This document shows, one piece after another, positions 35,446 to 47,471 of a stretch of DNA of 64,000 nucleotides. Location: assembly GCA_030272155.1 (NCBI GenBank), contig CP126194.1, positions 496,001 through 560,000 of the forward strand. Reading direction: 5' to 3'. Below the pieces are notes generated by a model. It ran no database searches and was not told the origin of the DNA. It saw nothing but the letters and a program-made list of their open reading frames with translations. The position numbers and the translations under genes are program-made. Each line of letters starts with the position of its first letter. Within the stretch, counting starts at the first letter, position 1. The stretch is from Tetradesmus obliquus (lineage: Eukaryota > Chlorophyta > Chlorophyceae > Sphaeropleales > Scenedesmaceae).

Positions 35446-35645
35446 GCCAGGTGGCCAAGCGTCCCGACATGGCAGGCAAGCTGGTCACCGTGGTGCTGCC
35501 CAGCTTTGGTGAGCGCTACCTCAGCAGCGTGCTGTTTGCCAAAGTGCGCGCCGAGTGCGAGGGCATGGCGGCTGATGGCCGCATCAAGATGCGGGACGCG
35601 GCGGGGCGCGAGTTCTTCGTGCCGGCGCTACCTGAGGACCTGTGA
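31173..35645 (+). CDS. OASTL: O-acetylserine(thiol)lyase / cysteine synthase, probably plastid-targeted
   Basis: PLP enzyme making L-cysteine from O-acetylserine and sulfide. Exons: 31173-31196 (tentative), 31422-31736, 32175-32232, 32728-32889, 33460-33617, 33857-33983, 34459-34550, 34801-34902, 35451-35645; 410 aa, in phase. The first ~70 residues are Ala/Ser/Arg/Gln-rich without acids, as in a plastid transit peptide. Catalytic features: [19 protein letters not shown] with the PLP lysine at the end of exon 2, the PTSGNTG substrate loop, [10 protein letters not shown] for phosphate binding, [11 protein letters not shown], and GISSGAA near the end. The length fits an OAS-TL plus transit peptide. 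The tiny first exon (MLQSRLHQ) is inferred from phase and donor quality only. Introns carry (CTG)n tracts and exon-edge copies. Confidence 0.93.
32300..32375 (+). repeat. Splice-junction echo: OASTL exon 3 donor copy
   Basis: Decayed copy of the exon 3 end ([10 protein letters not shown], donor region CCAG|GCGGGG). The donor GT has become GC. The true donor is at 32233. Confidence 0.7.
32605..32655 (+). repeat. Splice-junction echo: OASTL exon 4 acceptor copy
   Basis: Copy of CACTGCAG plus [13 protein letters not shown]. The real exon begins at 32728 with [14 protein letters not shown]. Confidence 0.85.
33001..33050 (+). repeat. Splice-junction echo: OASTL exon 4 donor copy
   Basis: Copy of the exon end [13 protein letters not shown] followed by GTGCGG. 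The true donor is at 32890. Confidence 0.85.
33345..33400 (+). repeat. Splice-junction echo: OASTL exon 5 acceptor copy
   Basis: Copy of CAACAG plus [10 protein letters not shown] and the preceding tgctgtatgcccc sequence. The real exon begins at 33460. Confidence 0.85.
35123..35345 (+). repeat. Splice-junction echoes: last OASTL exon acceptor, with (CTG)n
   Basis: Copies at about 35123-35225 and 35245-35345 of the whole module (CTG)12-15, then CGCCAG, then the exon start [14 protein letters not shown]. The first is nearly perfect for ~57 bp of exon. The true module is 35397-35510. Confidence 0.92.
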
Positions 35646-37613
35646 GGAGCTGTGGAGTTGTTTGCTGGGCACTGCAGCATGTTGCACAATGCGCATGCAG
35701 CGTGCCGGCCCTGCCTGCCGACCTGTGACGTCGTGAGGAGGCTGTGGGGAGCTATGAGGTTTTTCGAGCCGACGGTAGCTGGTGCAGGGCTTGCCAACAC
35801 TTTTCAGACAGACTGCACTGCATCCACGGAGGCTGGCCTGCTGCTTTGGTGCGGGAGCAGGCATGAGCAGCTGCTGGGATGAGGCTGTTGGGGGCTGCAG
35901 CATGCTGCGCGATTTGCATGCAGCGCCATGCGGCTGACGAGCTGTGAGCTGTGTGGTTGGCCCTGGGCTTGCAAAGCCTGCGGCACTTCACTGCTGAGCA
36001 GATGTTTTTCTGCTGTGGATGTGCATGCTGCATGATGCATGGCTCGTGAGGAAGGCTGGCTTGAATCCTTTGGCGGTGCAGGAGGAGCTGTACACTGCGA
36101 GCAGCGGCTGGCTTGGGATTGTTGACATGCAGCAGCTTATATGCAGCACTATGTGTGTTTGTGATGTGCATGCAGCACCGCGCTGGCAATCGGCGGCTTA
36201 GATGCAAGCACATGTTGACATGTGATTGTTCAACAATCTCCAAGTTGGTGTGTCCCTATTGGTCAATTGGGGCACTTTTAAGCATGGCGCGTGCAGCTGT
36301 TCGGTGTGAAGGAGCGCAACCTGCACACAGCATGTCAGCCTGAGTTGGCAGCTGCCTGGCTTGCTGCAGCTGGCCGCCTGGCTGGCTGCAGCTGGCATGA
36401 TGGCCCATCACTGCGGCAGTGCACCACATAGTGCAATGCAGCTAAGCACTGTTGAATAGTAGGATCAAGAACTTGAGCTCCTGACAGCTGGCTCCTGGTG
36501 CTTCTGCTGTCCCATGTGTTGCCATATGAGTTCCACACTATGGCTTGGAGTCCGGCAGCTGCACGTTTGGCGAACGTTTGTTGTGGTGCAATGGCGCAGC
36601 CCTGCTGCTCGCTGCCTCTGTGGCTAGACAGGATCATGTTTGTTTATCGTTTGGTAAGGGTGCAGGTGCATCGTTCTGTTTCGTGCTGATCATTGAAACT
36701 CTTGATATGATCATACGCACTGCATATGCAGTGGCTGCTAGCAGCACACCAGAACATTTGCAGCTGAAGCAGCCAGGACGGCTCAGGGGGCCCTTGTAGC
36801 AATGTGAGCGAGCATTATGTAGCATGCACTTATCGCAGAATGTACTGTCTTTTCTGTAACTTGTAGACTGGTACATTGTAGCGTTAGTGGGCCACATGGG
36901 TGCCATGCGACATGGCATATGGCCTGAGGCCGGCAGCTGGGACACACAAGCAGGTGCAACTCCCCGATCGGAAATGTTTCAGATCATCAAAAGAAGACGC
37001 GTTCATTGCTTCTTTATACAATGATGTTTGTTCGAGCATCCTTTGGTGTCGGCGCGCTTGACATCAGCGTTTGCCGCCAAAGCAAAGGCGCTTACCCTGC
37101 TGACGTTGATTCCAACGTTCGGTTGTACAAAGCAAGCTTAAACAATATCTGCTGCAACTACGTCTGCGTTTGTATCAACAGTAACTGTTGTCATAGCAGT
37201 CCAACTGACTGCTGGTTGGCGAAGATGGCGGGCTTCATCTTTGCGCAGGCGCACGCCTTTTATTTACCTCTTAGCACATCGCTGTATCACGGACCACAAA
37301 CAGGTGTGTTTGTGCGCAGCGTTGTCAATTGCGACGAGCCAGCATTGCGCATGCCCTTGTTGCCAAAGCACCAGCGGACAATCGGGATGCTGCAAAACTA
37401 GTGACATTGCACGACTCATTTTTATGGCTCTCTCTCTTAGGGCGTTGATTGTGCTAGGGCAGGAGTTGTAGCAGAGGGGAGCCGAGCTACCGACTGCAGG
37501 CTGCAAGCTTGCTATTGCGTGACCGGCCTTCACCGCATTGTGTCTATACTATACAGGTACCAAAATAAAGAACGAACCCGGCAAGATCGCAGCAGCCCAC
37601 CAGCGGTGGCATC
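35646..37613. other. Intergenic, OASTL 3' flank to AGP-like cluster
   Basis: About 2 kb. The first part has diffuse internal repeats of ggctgctgcagcatg / gcatgcagc type (35650-35950, 36360-36400). No protein-like exon was found, and the longest frames have no splice or family support. Confidence 0.45.
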
Positions 37614-39156
37614 ATGGCGCGCAGGCAACTTTTGGCGCTCTGCGCTGTCCTTCTAGGTAAGGCCCCACCGCACGTCGCGATTGCTTACGTAGTAATAATG
37701 CAGCGTTACAAACACGCGTGCAGCAGCCTGCGCGCATCCTAGAGCATGTCATCCATAGTGGCTGCAGCCAACAATTACACCAGCAAGCACAGGTCACACC
37801 CTTCACTGCATCACTGACCCTAACATCCCTCCCTGCTTGTCCCCTGCAGTCGCCCAGGGTGCACTGGCTGCAGCACCCAAGCCAGCAGACATCAAGCCAC
37901 CCCAAAAGCCATCAGAGCACCTCAAGCCTGAGGCAGCTCCGCAGCAGCAGCTAGGCCTACTGCTGCCAACCGGTGGCCAACCAGGCATGGCCATGATGGC
38001 CCTGCCAGCAGCAGCAGCAACAGACCCCCGGTCAGTAAAGCCTGTAGCAGGCCTGCCAGCTGGCCTACCAGCACTGGCGCCTGCACAGCCAGCAGCAGTA
38101 CCCGGTGCATTCCCTGGAGCACTTCCCGGCATGGCTGCCCCAGGAGGCTTCCCCGCAGCAGCACCAGGATACCCAGCAGCAGCAGCAGTAGCAGGCGGCT
38201 ATCCAGCAGCAGCAGTAGGTGGCTTCCCTGCAGCAGCAAACCCTGCTGGCTACCCGGCCATTGCCCCTGGCTTCCCTGCTGCTGCCACCACAGGGCCACT
38301 GATGCCAGCCCCCCTGCAGGCTATGCCTGCCCCCATGCTGCCTACCAGCCTGCCTGGCGATGGTGTAATGGGACTGGGTGAGTGACATGAGCTGCGGCAG
38401 ACACAGCTGCATGTGCTGCCGGGCATTGCAAGATGCCTTGCTGCATGTGGAGGATGTGCAGTGGTAGACAGCAGCCAGCATGCCGTCCAGTGGCCATTTG
38501 CTTAGCGCAGCGCACACGCAGGCTCACCTGCATATTGGCTGCTGCTGCCAGCTCCAATGGCACACTCAACTTGGGTAATGCAGGCATGCTGAAGCTACCT
38601 GCTACAGCTCCCTCAGTGCTCTGAACAATGCCAGATTCACCGGCACAGTGCAATCTGACCACATCAACAGTTGCTGCGTCACACAGCAGCAGCCCAGCCA
38701 CATCTGCTGCTGCCTCACCTCCCTACACGCTCACCCAAATCCCGCCACTGGCCCCACCCCAAACTGCACCACTCAAACCATTTCTTCTTTCTTCTTGTCT
38801 TTCTTCTTTCAGGCGGCCCTCCAGTGATCCCCGGCGTCACCCCCACTGCCGGCTCCTCCAGCAAGGACATGATCGGCAGCAGCAGCTACGACAGCGTGTT
38901 TGGCAGCAGCGTGGGCAGCATGAGCAGCGGCAGCATGGCGGGCCTCTCATCATCTGACCCCTTCAGTGCAACAGCAGCCATGGGCGGCAGCGGCACGCTG
39001 GGTGGGTCAGGGGCTGGGGCACTTGGCATGGGTGCGAATGGTGATGCAAGCCAGGCGCTGAGGAACCGCAGGGCAGCAATGAATGCGGCTGGCAGCAGCC
39101 AGCTTGCAAAGGGCGTGGCGGGGTTGGCGCTGCTGGCTGCTGCGCTGCTGCTGTAA
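37614..39156 (+). CDS. AGP-like secreted protein 1 (signal peptide, Pro/Ala-rich, GPI-type tail)
   Basis: Exons 37614-37656, 37850-38377, 38813-39156; 304 aa. The first exon (MARRQLLALCAVLLG) and first residues of the second form a signal peptide. The middle is rich in Ala-Pro, Gly-Phe-Pro-Ala-Ala and Gly-Tyr-Pro-Ala repeats, the kind of Ala/Pro spacing that carries arabinogalactan in plants when Pro is hydroxylated. It has LLLPTGGQPG. The last third is Ser/Gly-rich (GGSGTLGGSGAGALG), and the end (GVAGLALLAAALLL) is a hydrophobic tail typical of GPI attachment. I see no enzymatic motif. The first member of a four-gene cluster sharing a 43-49 nt phase-1 leader exon. Likely cell-surface or wall matrix. 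Family identity is inferred from composition and layout, not homology. Confidence 0.85.
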
Positions 39157-40938
39157 GGTGGCAAGCGTGCTGAAGTTTGCCGTTGCGGCATGGTGCCTGT
39201 GTACATACATCAGGCGTGCCAATCCGGCAGAGTTTAGTTTGCATTTATCTGTGTACATGTATGGATTGATATGCATGCCAGGCTAGGCTAGCTAGCTGGT
39301 TGCTGCTGCGGGCAATGCGCATATGCCGGTGAGGGTGCTGCAGTGAGCTGTTGCATCATGCCATGATTGATTGCAGCACCTGGAGAGCACAGCGGCTGCC
39401 AGGTTGGGCTGGTATGATTCATGCAACAGCCTGGCTGCCTTGCAGCCCCCCACCGCATGCATATGGTGCGGCATGCAGCAATCCCGGTACGCTGGAAGGC
39501 GTCACCACATCGGTGTGTTTGATTTGCTGGCATTGTCTTGTGTGTTGCCCACTTGGGTTGGTTGTTGCCGGAACATCACAGCGCACACCCTTACTGCCGG
39601 ATATGGCTGGTCAATTGTAGTCTAGTGCTGCATGCGTGCATATAGGAGCTGCCACTGCTGCTTGGCAGATGCCAATGTTTGTGCAGCCACTTAGGTGCAT
39701 AGAGTGGTCTACTTTGCACCCATCAACTTGCATTGATTCTCTGCATTAGTTATGTGGCCAGAAATCAATCATTGGTTGCAGTACTGAAGCACTGGGCAGC
39801 ATGTTGAGAAGGCAGATGGAGGCCCAGGTGCCCATGCAATTAGCTCAGCTGTCACCACGCATCTTGCCACGGCAGATGCCAAGGCATTTGAGCGGTGCAC
39901 AATTCAAGGTGCCGACACATTGGAACGCGATAGCATTGTTTGTTCCCAGTAATGTTGGGTGCCAGGTATGTAAGTACTGGCAGGCTGTCCAAGTGTTGAT
40001 GGTCACCATTCTTGTGACAATTCCCTTGTGGCTTGCAGATGTAATGCTTGGCGACCTTCGCCTGGTGTATGCCCCGTCACATATGGGTAAGATCACCTGA
40101 CACAGTGTGTAGAACACAGTGTGTAGAACAGTGGAGCATTTTTCATTGGGTGCTCAGAGCCCGGGTTTTGCGGCTGCTCAAGGCCATAATGGATGCAAGA
40201 ACAAGAGTTCAAACAGCTGGCCAGGCTGCAGGTGGTCAGGGCAGTTCTCAGGCCTGGCCTGAGCATGCAGCCATACAGCCCATCAGCCCTCACACTCAAC
40301 ACCTGCAACGTCATCCAGAACGAAACAGAAGAAGCCAACAGCCTTTGCACCTCCTCTGTCTTTGCGCGAGCAGGCGCGTAAGCGCTGCGGGCAGTTATCT
40401 GCTGGTGTCACCAGGCAAGGGAAGGCCTGGACCCAGCGTTCACGGCATGTGTGGGACGTTGCGCTTTCAATCATCAAATTCTCGTGTCTGTGGACATACG
40501 GCTGTGCTGGATGAGTCAGGCATGAGCGCGCTGGCTTGCAGGACCCTGTTATACGGGACGCAAGGTCGCTGCACGGCGAAATCTTGTGAACGTAGCTCAG
40601 CAACTGCAATAAGATTCAGAGGAGGTTCAAAGAATATCACTGTTGCTTTGTTTACCGCTATACTCGACTGCTGCGAACGTCACCAAACCAGCTAGCACCC
40701 AGAGGCCGGTGCAGGGGCTCCACCAGGTAATTCAATACTCTTGTAAAAGTCTTATGCATCATTGCCGTTCAGTCTTGAAACCCATGCAGCCGCTGCACGC
40801 CTAACGTGCAAAACAGTTGGCTGGTGTCTGGTGAGACAGCAATTGTGCCGTCCTTGCCACAAACTCGCCGGTTAAAGTGTCTTTTGCTGTATTTCCTCTT
40901 TTACAGAAGAACCCCGAACCAAGCCAGAAGACACGAAC
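39157..40938. other. Intergenic between AGP-like genes 1 and 2
   Basis: A 99-residue plus-strand frame (39801-40100, one hydrophobic stretch) and a 215-residue frame (40048-40695, non-ATG start) lie here without homology or splice evidence. Otherwise no feature is supported. Confidence 0.4.
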
Positions 40939-43006
40939 ATGAGGGCGGGCGCTTTCATCAGCGCGCTTGCGCTGTGCCTATTGAGTAAGTTGGTGAACTA
41001 TAGTCTTTAACAGCATATTAAACCACTTCTATGTTGAGCGCTTGCGCTGTGTATAGTAACCAGAAGCGTGTAGCCATGTATCAGCGTCTGCGCACCAGCA
41101 CCACCGCATGGCGGGTGATTGCGGCGTGCTGACCGCGTACAAACCAAAGAAACAATAATGCAATGTTAGTACGGGCAGACCGCGCTCCGTGCTACGCTGA
41201 GCACGGGGCTATTCAGCAGTAGCAGAGGTTGGCAACAGCCAGTCCAGGCTGTGCCAATCAGCTCACAGGTGCATGTGCAACACCAACCATCAGCTTGATG
41301 GCAGCCAATAACGACTTTATGCGCACGTGCTTTGTGCAGGCGCATGCGTGACAGCACAGATCCCCATCCCCAGGGCTCCAGCTGGCGAGACAGCTCTGCT
41401 CCTGCCATCAGCAGGTGCACCAGCAGCAGCAGCTGCTGCAGCACCAGCAGCCCCAGCCGCTGCAGCACCAGCAGCCCCTGCCGCTGCCGCAGCAGCTGCA
41501 CCAGCAGCAGCAGCCAAGCCTGCCCCAGCAGCAGCGGCAAAGCCTGCAGCTGGCGAGGCAACGCTGCTGCCAACTGGTGGTGCTGGCGCTGGCGCTGCAG
41601 CTGCCTCTGCAGCAGCAGCCACTCCCCCAGGCATGGTCCCCCTGCCAGGTAGGGCCACAAGCAACGTTTTTGGTTCAACTATAGCATGAGCAGAGATGCG
41701 TTGCACAGGTAATTGCATAACAATGCCAGCACAATACAACAGAGCAGCCACAACAGACACCAACTGCCCTTGACAGCTGATGTGCAATGTTCAACTGCCA
41801 GCAGGAGGGCAGCATTGCTGCTCTTGTAACTCAATCCGCTGCTGTAACTTATCTTGCTGCTGCTGCTGCTGCTGCTGCTGCTGTAGCCGCTGGTGCTGGC
41901 CCAGCTGCCTTGCCAGCTGCTGGCCCTGCCGGTTTCCCTGCTGCTGGCCCTGCCGGCTTCCCTGCTGCTGACCCAACTGCTACCAGCCTGGCCGCACCAG
42001 GTGGGTAGACCACTGGCTCGCCTGCCCATACTGAAGCGAATCATAAGATAGTTCAGCAGTCTTGCATGATACATAAGCTGCTGCCAGATTCTGTGAACAG
42101 CTCAAACACCTGGCTGCATGCCATGCATCTATTTCACTTCAGGCCCAGCCATCTCAGCTAGCTGCAACGCATTGCATGGCCTGCTTGCGTGCACCGCCAC
42201 CTGCCTTTCCAACCACTACCCGAAGAACCATCACCTCAAAATGCACTGCTTAAAACAACTGCATGCTTCCTGCATCCGCAGGTGCGCTCACTGCCACTGC
42301 CCCAGGCTCCGGCACCACCCTCGGCATGCCAGCCGCCGGCCCCGCTGCTACAGCCCCCGGCGCATTCCCCACAGCCGGCCCAGGCGCAGCAACCATGCCA
42401 GGCATGATGCCAGCAGGCCCCGGCGCCGCTGCCATGCCAGGCGCAGCAGCAATGCCAGGGGCCCTGCCAGGCCCTGCTGCTCCTGGAGCTATCCCAGGTC
42501 TGCCAGGCACAATGCCAGGTATGATGCCAGCTGGCGTGCCAGGCCTGGCCGGCCCTGCCCCTGCAGGCCCGCTCGACGGCTCAATCTCAGGCGGCGCCAC
42601 ACCTGATCAGCTGCCGGCCGGTTACACCGGCGCCAGCATGTCATCTGACCCGAATGCAGCAGCGGGTGACAGCCTGGCACCTGGTGGTGGAGCAGGATCT
42701 GGCCTTGGCAGCTTGGCTGCTGGCCCGATGGACCCTATGGGAGCAGGAGGATCGAGCATGGGTGGAGCAGGTGGTATGGGTGGCGGTATGGGTGGTATGG
42801 GTGGGTCAGGTACCCTGGGTATGGGTGGATCTGGCACGCTGGGTGCTGGCCCTGCAGGCGGCATGGGTGGTGCTGGTGCTGGTGGTGCTGGAGGCAGCAT
42901 TCTGGCAAGGAGGCAGGCGGCCGCATCCGGTGCAAGCGCTGTTGCGGGTGCTGCTGGTGCGCTGCTGATGCCGCTGCTGCTTGCAGCCGGCGCACTGTTG
43001 CTGTAA
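40939..43006 (+). CDS. AGP-like secreted protein 2 (GPI-type tail)
   Basis: Exons 40939-40984, 41340-41648, 41887-42000, 42282-43006; 397 aa, all introns phase 1. The leader is MRAGAFISALALCLLS, with likely cleavage soon after. The middle is Ala/Pro repeats (AAPAAPAAAA type), TLLPTGGAGAG (shared with gene 1), and GPAGFPAAGPAGFPAAD from the small third exon. A second AGP-like block follows with MPGMMPAGPG units. The final block is Gly/Met/Ser-rich (GGMGGSGTLGMGG), and the C-terminus AGALLMPLLLAAGALLL is a GPI-type signal. It differs from gene 1 by an extra intron pair. The symmetric phase-1 exons of simple sequence suggest growth by exon or segment duplication. Confidence 0.85.
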
Positions 43007-44714
43007 ACAGGACCAGAACAGGTGGTGCTTCGAAGAGTGATGCCAGTGTGATTGGTGGAAAAAGAATCCTGCGGGTTCCTGCAGCGGGATGGAAAGGGCG
43101 GTGAGAGCAGCATTACGGCCAGCGTGCATGCGGAGTGTAGAGCCCGCATGTGCTGCTGTGCCCTCAGCTGTTGCCTGTTGCCATCAGCTTTGAGACGCGG
43201 CGACAATATGTGTGTTGTTGGTTATGGAATTGGAGGTGTGTTGCCTAACGGTCATAGCTGTGTCAGACAGCAACTGAAGCTCACAGCGGCTCAGTTGCGG
43301 CTGCAACAGGCAAAGCAAGCGTTCTACAGTGCAGGCTGATGGAACATCGTGCAAGCCATCCGCAGTTTTGATTTGGCGGCTCACTGGTCGCCTGCATACT
43401 GCTGCATTGCACGCATAGCCCGCACGCAGATAGTGCAACGCCACTGCACCAGTCTTAGTTGTCAGGCATGAAACTAGAGATGGCTGGGTGCCTGCAGCAG
43501 CAACGCGCGTGGCAGTGCTGCTGTGGTGCGACGTGGTTTGGTTCAACAAATGCACTTTTCATTGTGTAGAGGTGCTGCTGCAACAATGCATGTACAGTTC
43601 ATGGGTGGTGAGATGCATTCTCGCATCTTCACCCTCATGGGGCTTTGTTTAGATGGGTACGCTGTCAGACTAGCAGCTAGGCCTGGCTGTGCCATCATGC
43701 ATGTGCACCTACACACAACCAGCAGCGGAGGCGGCATGTCTTGTGGCTTCTGGCTGCCAGCCACATTGTACAGGTGTGCAGCGCGTGGTTTATTTGAGTC
43801 TGTGAATAGGTGGAATAATCAGGGGTGTGCAATGTTATGGTGTGCAGTTTCATCACAGGTCATCACACCTGGTCAGGTGTCCGGCAGCTTGTTTGAACCA
43901 GGACGGCAGGGCGCAGCCAGTCGGCATTGTGGGCGAGCATACACGTGCATACATTACTGTCATGCCGCCCCTGCACAAAGTAATGCTGGCTGCTGCAGCT
44001 CTGCTGTGCCGCACGAACCTGAGGTGCACATGCTCATACACAGCTGTGTGATGGTCATTGCTATAAATGCAGTGCTGCTTCGAAGCTGCTGCTGCAGTGC
44101 AGCTGGTGGTTCTCTGCAAACTTGTGCTGAGCAGACGGAAGCACATTGATTTGGGCAGTTTTGCGAGTGAGAGTGTAACATCCATGCTGTGACTTGTGTA
44201 TGCTGTGTTTTTAGTCATAGCCGGCCCACGGCTTGCCTGGGCTCGGCAGCAGCGCTGCTGACACGGACAGTTCCCAAGAGCTGTGTCGATACCATGCCGT
44301 ACAAGATCTGTACCTGCAACAATGTATCCTGCAAGCATTTCACGTGATACATCAACTGGCTGATGGCACGTCCTGGACCAGCCTAGTCGTGCCATGCCTG
44401 ACCTGATGGCCAGCCAGCCTGGCTGATGGACCTGCCAGGTGGATCGCCCGGTGATGGCCGGTTGCGTCCAAGTTACACCGGCCTTTGGGGCTCCAAAGGT
44501 GATACAAGACACGACACACACCAGCTTTATATTTTCAGACGACGCCTCAACTTGCGGGCAACCACTGACACCGGGTAACCAGCAACCGCTCTCATGTCGC
44601 CAACTGTCTAGTGCTGGCCGTGCTGCAGCAACTGACCAATCGCAGCTCCCTAAGTTTCCTGGTTTACGCCAAAAAAAATTTGGCGAAGGGTTCTTCCGTA
44701 ATAGAGAAGCCAAC
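43007..44714. other. Intergenic between AGP-like genes 2 and 3
   Basis: About 1.7 kb. Long open frames exist on both strands (208 aa plus, 302 aa minus) but overlap each other antisense. The minus-strand one runs through the leader exon of gene 3. I treat them as chance frames. Confidence 0.4.
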
Positions 44715-45728
44715 ATGGGGAAGGCGCTGTCGGTACTTCTGCTGGTTGCCTGCCTGTGCATCGGTAAGCGTGGTTAAGTTGAATACGTTTTGTACGCAAA
44801 ATCTGTACAATATTGCTCAACGTTTAGTGCTAGGCAACCTGCTTGTCTGCAACGGACTTTCTCGTTGCCCCGTGTCCGCACGGGCGTAGCCAAGAATGCT
44901 GTGAAACTGCACAGAGTATGCTGGCAAGATACTGACAATTGTCTTGTACACGCAGGCACCGTGCAAAGTCGGAGTCTCAACCAGCTAGGAGCAGCAGCAG
45001 CACAGCCAGCAGCTGCTGCACTGCCAGCACCAGCAGCAGCAGCACTGCCAGCTCCAGCAGCAGCAACAGCAGCAGCAGAGCCAGCAGCAGCAGGACCCGT
45101 TGCAGCTTCTGCAGCACTGCCTGCAGCTGCAGCTGCAGCTCCTGCCAAGCCTGCCAACTCTTGGGTTCAACGCGACGGTGAGTTGCTCGTGCACTGCGCT
45201 GCATCAGGGTCACCAACCAATCAGCTGTCAAGTGTCAGCGGCATTGAGTTATCTGAGCAAGAGATTATCCAGTCGTTATCGGACGTTTGATACTCCACAT
45301 GTCATTGGACGGCACAGCAAGCTGCAGCTGCTGAATGCAACATGCCCAGACAGCCTGTATTCAGTGCGCAACCATGGACAAGCGCATGCGTCACAGCAAA
45401 CTGCAGCAAAGTCAGAGCATAACTACCTAGGTGTGGCAAAGCCTGATGCTGGCAGGGGCTGGCTGGCCACCAAAGCTTGGCGCATGCACTGCCACATCCA
45501 GTCTGACCTCTCAATAAGCTTGACGTTCATGCAACTGCCCTGCCCTTTTATACAGGGTATGTGCCCCTGCCCAAGGTCATGGAGGAGCCAGCAGCAGCGC
45601 CAGCACCAGCCAGCACAGCGTTGCCCCCAGCCAACAACTTTGGTGCATTCACCGCAGAGCCTGCACCAGCAGACCCAACAGGCACTAATGTGTTTGCAGA
45701 CCCCAAGTGAGTGCTGCTGCTGATTCGA

Positions 45729-45759
<31 letters not shown>

Positions 45760-47471
45760 CAAGCACATACAACAAATCCTGTTGCAAGTGCTGCGTGCCT
45801 GAAGCAAGGCAGGTCATCTGGCCTCAAATGGTGAAACTGCTACACTCTCCAGTCAAGCACCAGCTGCTCACGTTCAGTGGCACCTTCAATTGCGGCACAC
45901 ACCACCACACTCATCACAACCGCAATGCTATGCTGTCCTGTATGCAGGTATGCTCCCGCTGCAGTACGTGCTGCTTATGAGGCCCAGAACCCCACCCCAG
46001 AAGCCAACCTGCCATCAGCGGGTGGGGTGGCAGCACCAGCACCAGCAGGTGTCATGCCAGGAGGCATGACTCCTCCAGGAGCCCAAGCTGGTGGCAGCAG
46101 CAGTGTATTTGATGGTCCTGCAGGTGGCATGGGCGGTGGCATGGGTGGTGCACCTGGTGCTGCTGGTGGTGCTGGAGATGGTGTGTTTGCCAGCAATGGC
46201 GCTGCGTGGGGCAACCGCTATGTGCCGTCTGTGGGCAATGCAATTGGCAGCAGCGACATCTTGGTCAAGATGAGTATTGATGCACCCGAGCAGCAGGTGA
46301 GCCTGACACACGGCGCTTTAGCTTGATTTGGGTTGCTTGTATTTGGTTGACATGGACGAGTCGAGCTGTGGATGCTGAATCCAATGAAACAAGCGCAGTG
46401 CAGGCTGCATGCTGGCTGCCTGTGCTGTCAAATACAGCACCAATGCATCAATGTATGGAGCTGTTACCTGACCATGTTGTGTGTGCCTGTGCTGCTGCAA
46501 CTCCCTGCGCAGGCTGCAACCTCTGGTGACTTGCTGCGGGCATCGTTCGCCAACGCCACCCAGACCCCCATTGACCGCATCTATGTGTACCAGACGCGCA
46601 CCGTCAACTCGGCTGCAGGCCAACCTTCCACTGAGGTGAGCGGGCGCGGCAACATGCGCAGCAGCGGCGACGGCGACGGTGGCCAAAACCATGCTGCCTG
46701 CTAACCAGCGATGGGCAGCTAGCAGCGCGCCTCATGATGACAAAATGACCATTTCTGGCGCCTGCTTTGGCCATGCAGCTAAACAGTCACAGCGCAGGCT
46801 GGCAAGGCAACACTGCCTGCAGCCATCTTGCTTCTTCAAGTTGCAAGCAGTGTTGCAGAGCAATGAAGCAAACATGCGTCATGTACCGCCAGCATGCTGT
46901 GTTATCAGACCAGGCCAGCAAGCCCCTCTGCCAACAGTGCGGGCCAAAGCTCACGCCTGCGGTGCTGCTGCCCTTCTGCCCTGCCTGCCTGCCTCTGCAC
47001 CTGCAGCTCACCCTGCTGTGCAAAACAACATGTGGCTGAATCCACTGCATCAAAATATCCTCTTAGCACCGAGTTCTGCACACTGCTTGCTGCGTGCAGC
47101 TCACCCTGCTGTTCAAGAACCCCAGCGACGTGGACCGCGCCCGCCAGCAGAACGTGCTGCTGAGCATCGACGTCATGCGCGGCTTCATTGCCAATGCAGC
47201 GCAGCGCACGGGCCTAAAGATCCAGCAGGGCTCTATCCGAGTAAGCCCTGCCGTTAATGACGGCGGCGCCATGACAGCAAATGGTGCCGGCCCAATGATG
47301 CCGGGGCAGCTGCCAGGGCTTATGCCGGGTATGGGTCCAGGGTTTGGCGCAAATCCCGGCGCCCCGGCAGCAGCGGAGGCGCCGGCGGCTCCAAAGAGCG
47401 GTGCTGCAGCGGCGGCTGCGCAGTTGGCGCTGCCGCTGCTGGCAGCGCTGGCGGCCCTGGTAGCGCTTTGA
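44715..47471 (+). CDS. AGP-like secreted protein 3 with ~105-residue globular domain
   Basis: Exons 44715-44763, 44956-45177, 45556-45706, 45948-46296, 46513-46635, 47100-47471; 421 aa, in phase. The leader is MGKALSVLLLVACLCIG. The early Ala/Pro block has AALPAPAAAA repeats. Then comes a mixed segment (YVPLPKVMEEP, NNFGAFTAEP), a Gly-rich piece, and a non-repetitive domain from about SSDILVKMSIDAPEQQ through RASFANATQTPIDRIYVYQ, LTLLFKNPSDVDRA and SIDVMRGFIANAAQRTGL to QQGSIRV. Its order reads as strand-helix-strand-strand-helix-strand (inference). The C-terminus LALPLLAALAALVAL is GPI-type. One possible N-glycosylation site (NAT) lies in the domain. The same kind of domain is in gene 4 but not in genes 1-2. 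Confidence 0.85.
46995..47035 (+). repeat. Splice-junction echo: AGP-like 3 last-exon acceptor copy
   Basis: Copy of TGCAG plus CTCACCCTGCTGTNCAA (true exon start 47100), about 95 bp upstream. Confidence 0.8.

Noticed and set aside
39801-40100. 99-residue ATG-led frame with one hydrophobic segment
   Set aside because: Could be a small membrane protein, but no homology or expression evidence. A possible exon inside it (40037-40087) has no partner exons.
40048-40695. 215-residue plus-strand frame
   Set aside because: Starts at a non-ATG codon, Cys/Arg-rich with no domain; probably chance.
43523-44149. 208-residue plus-strand frame
   Set aside because: Non-ATG start, overlaps the 302-residue antisense frame, no recognisable domain.
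43853-44761. 302-residue minus-strand frame
   Set aside because: Non-repetitive but antisense to the AGP-like 3 leader exon and to another long frame. No family motif, splice partner or ATG context supports it.
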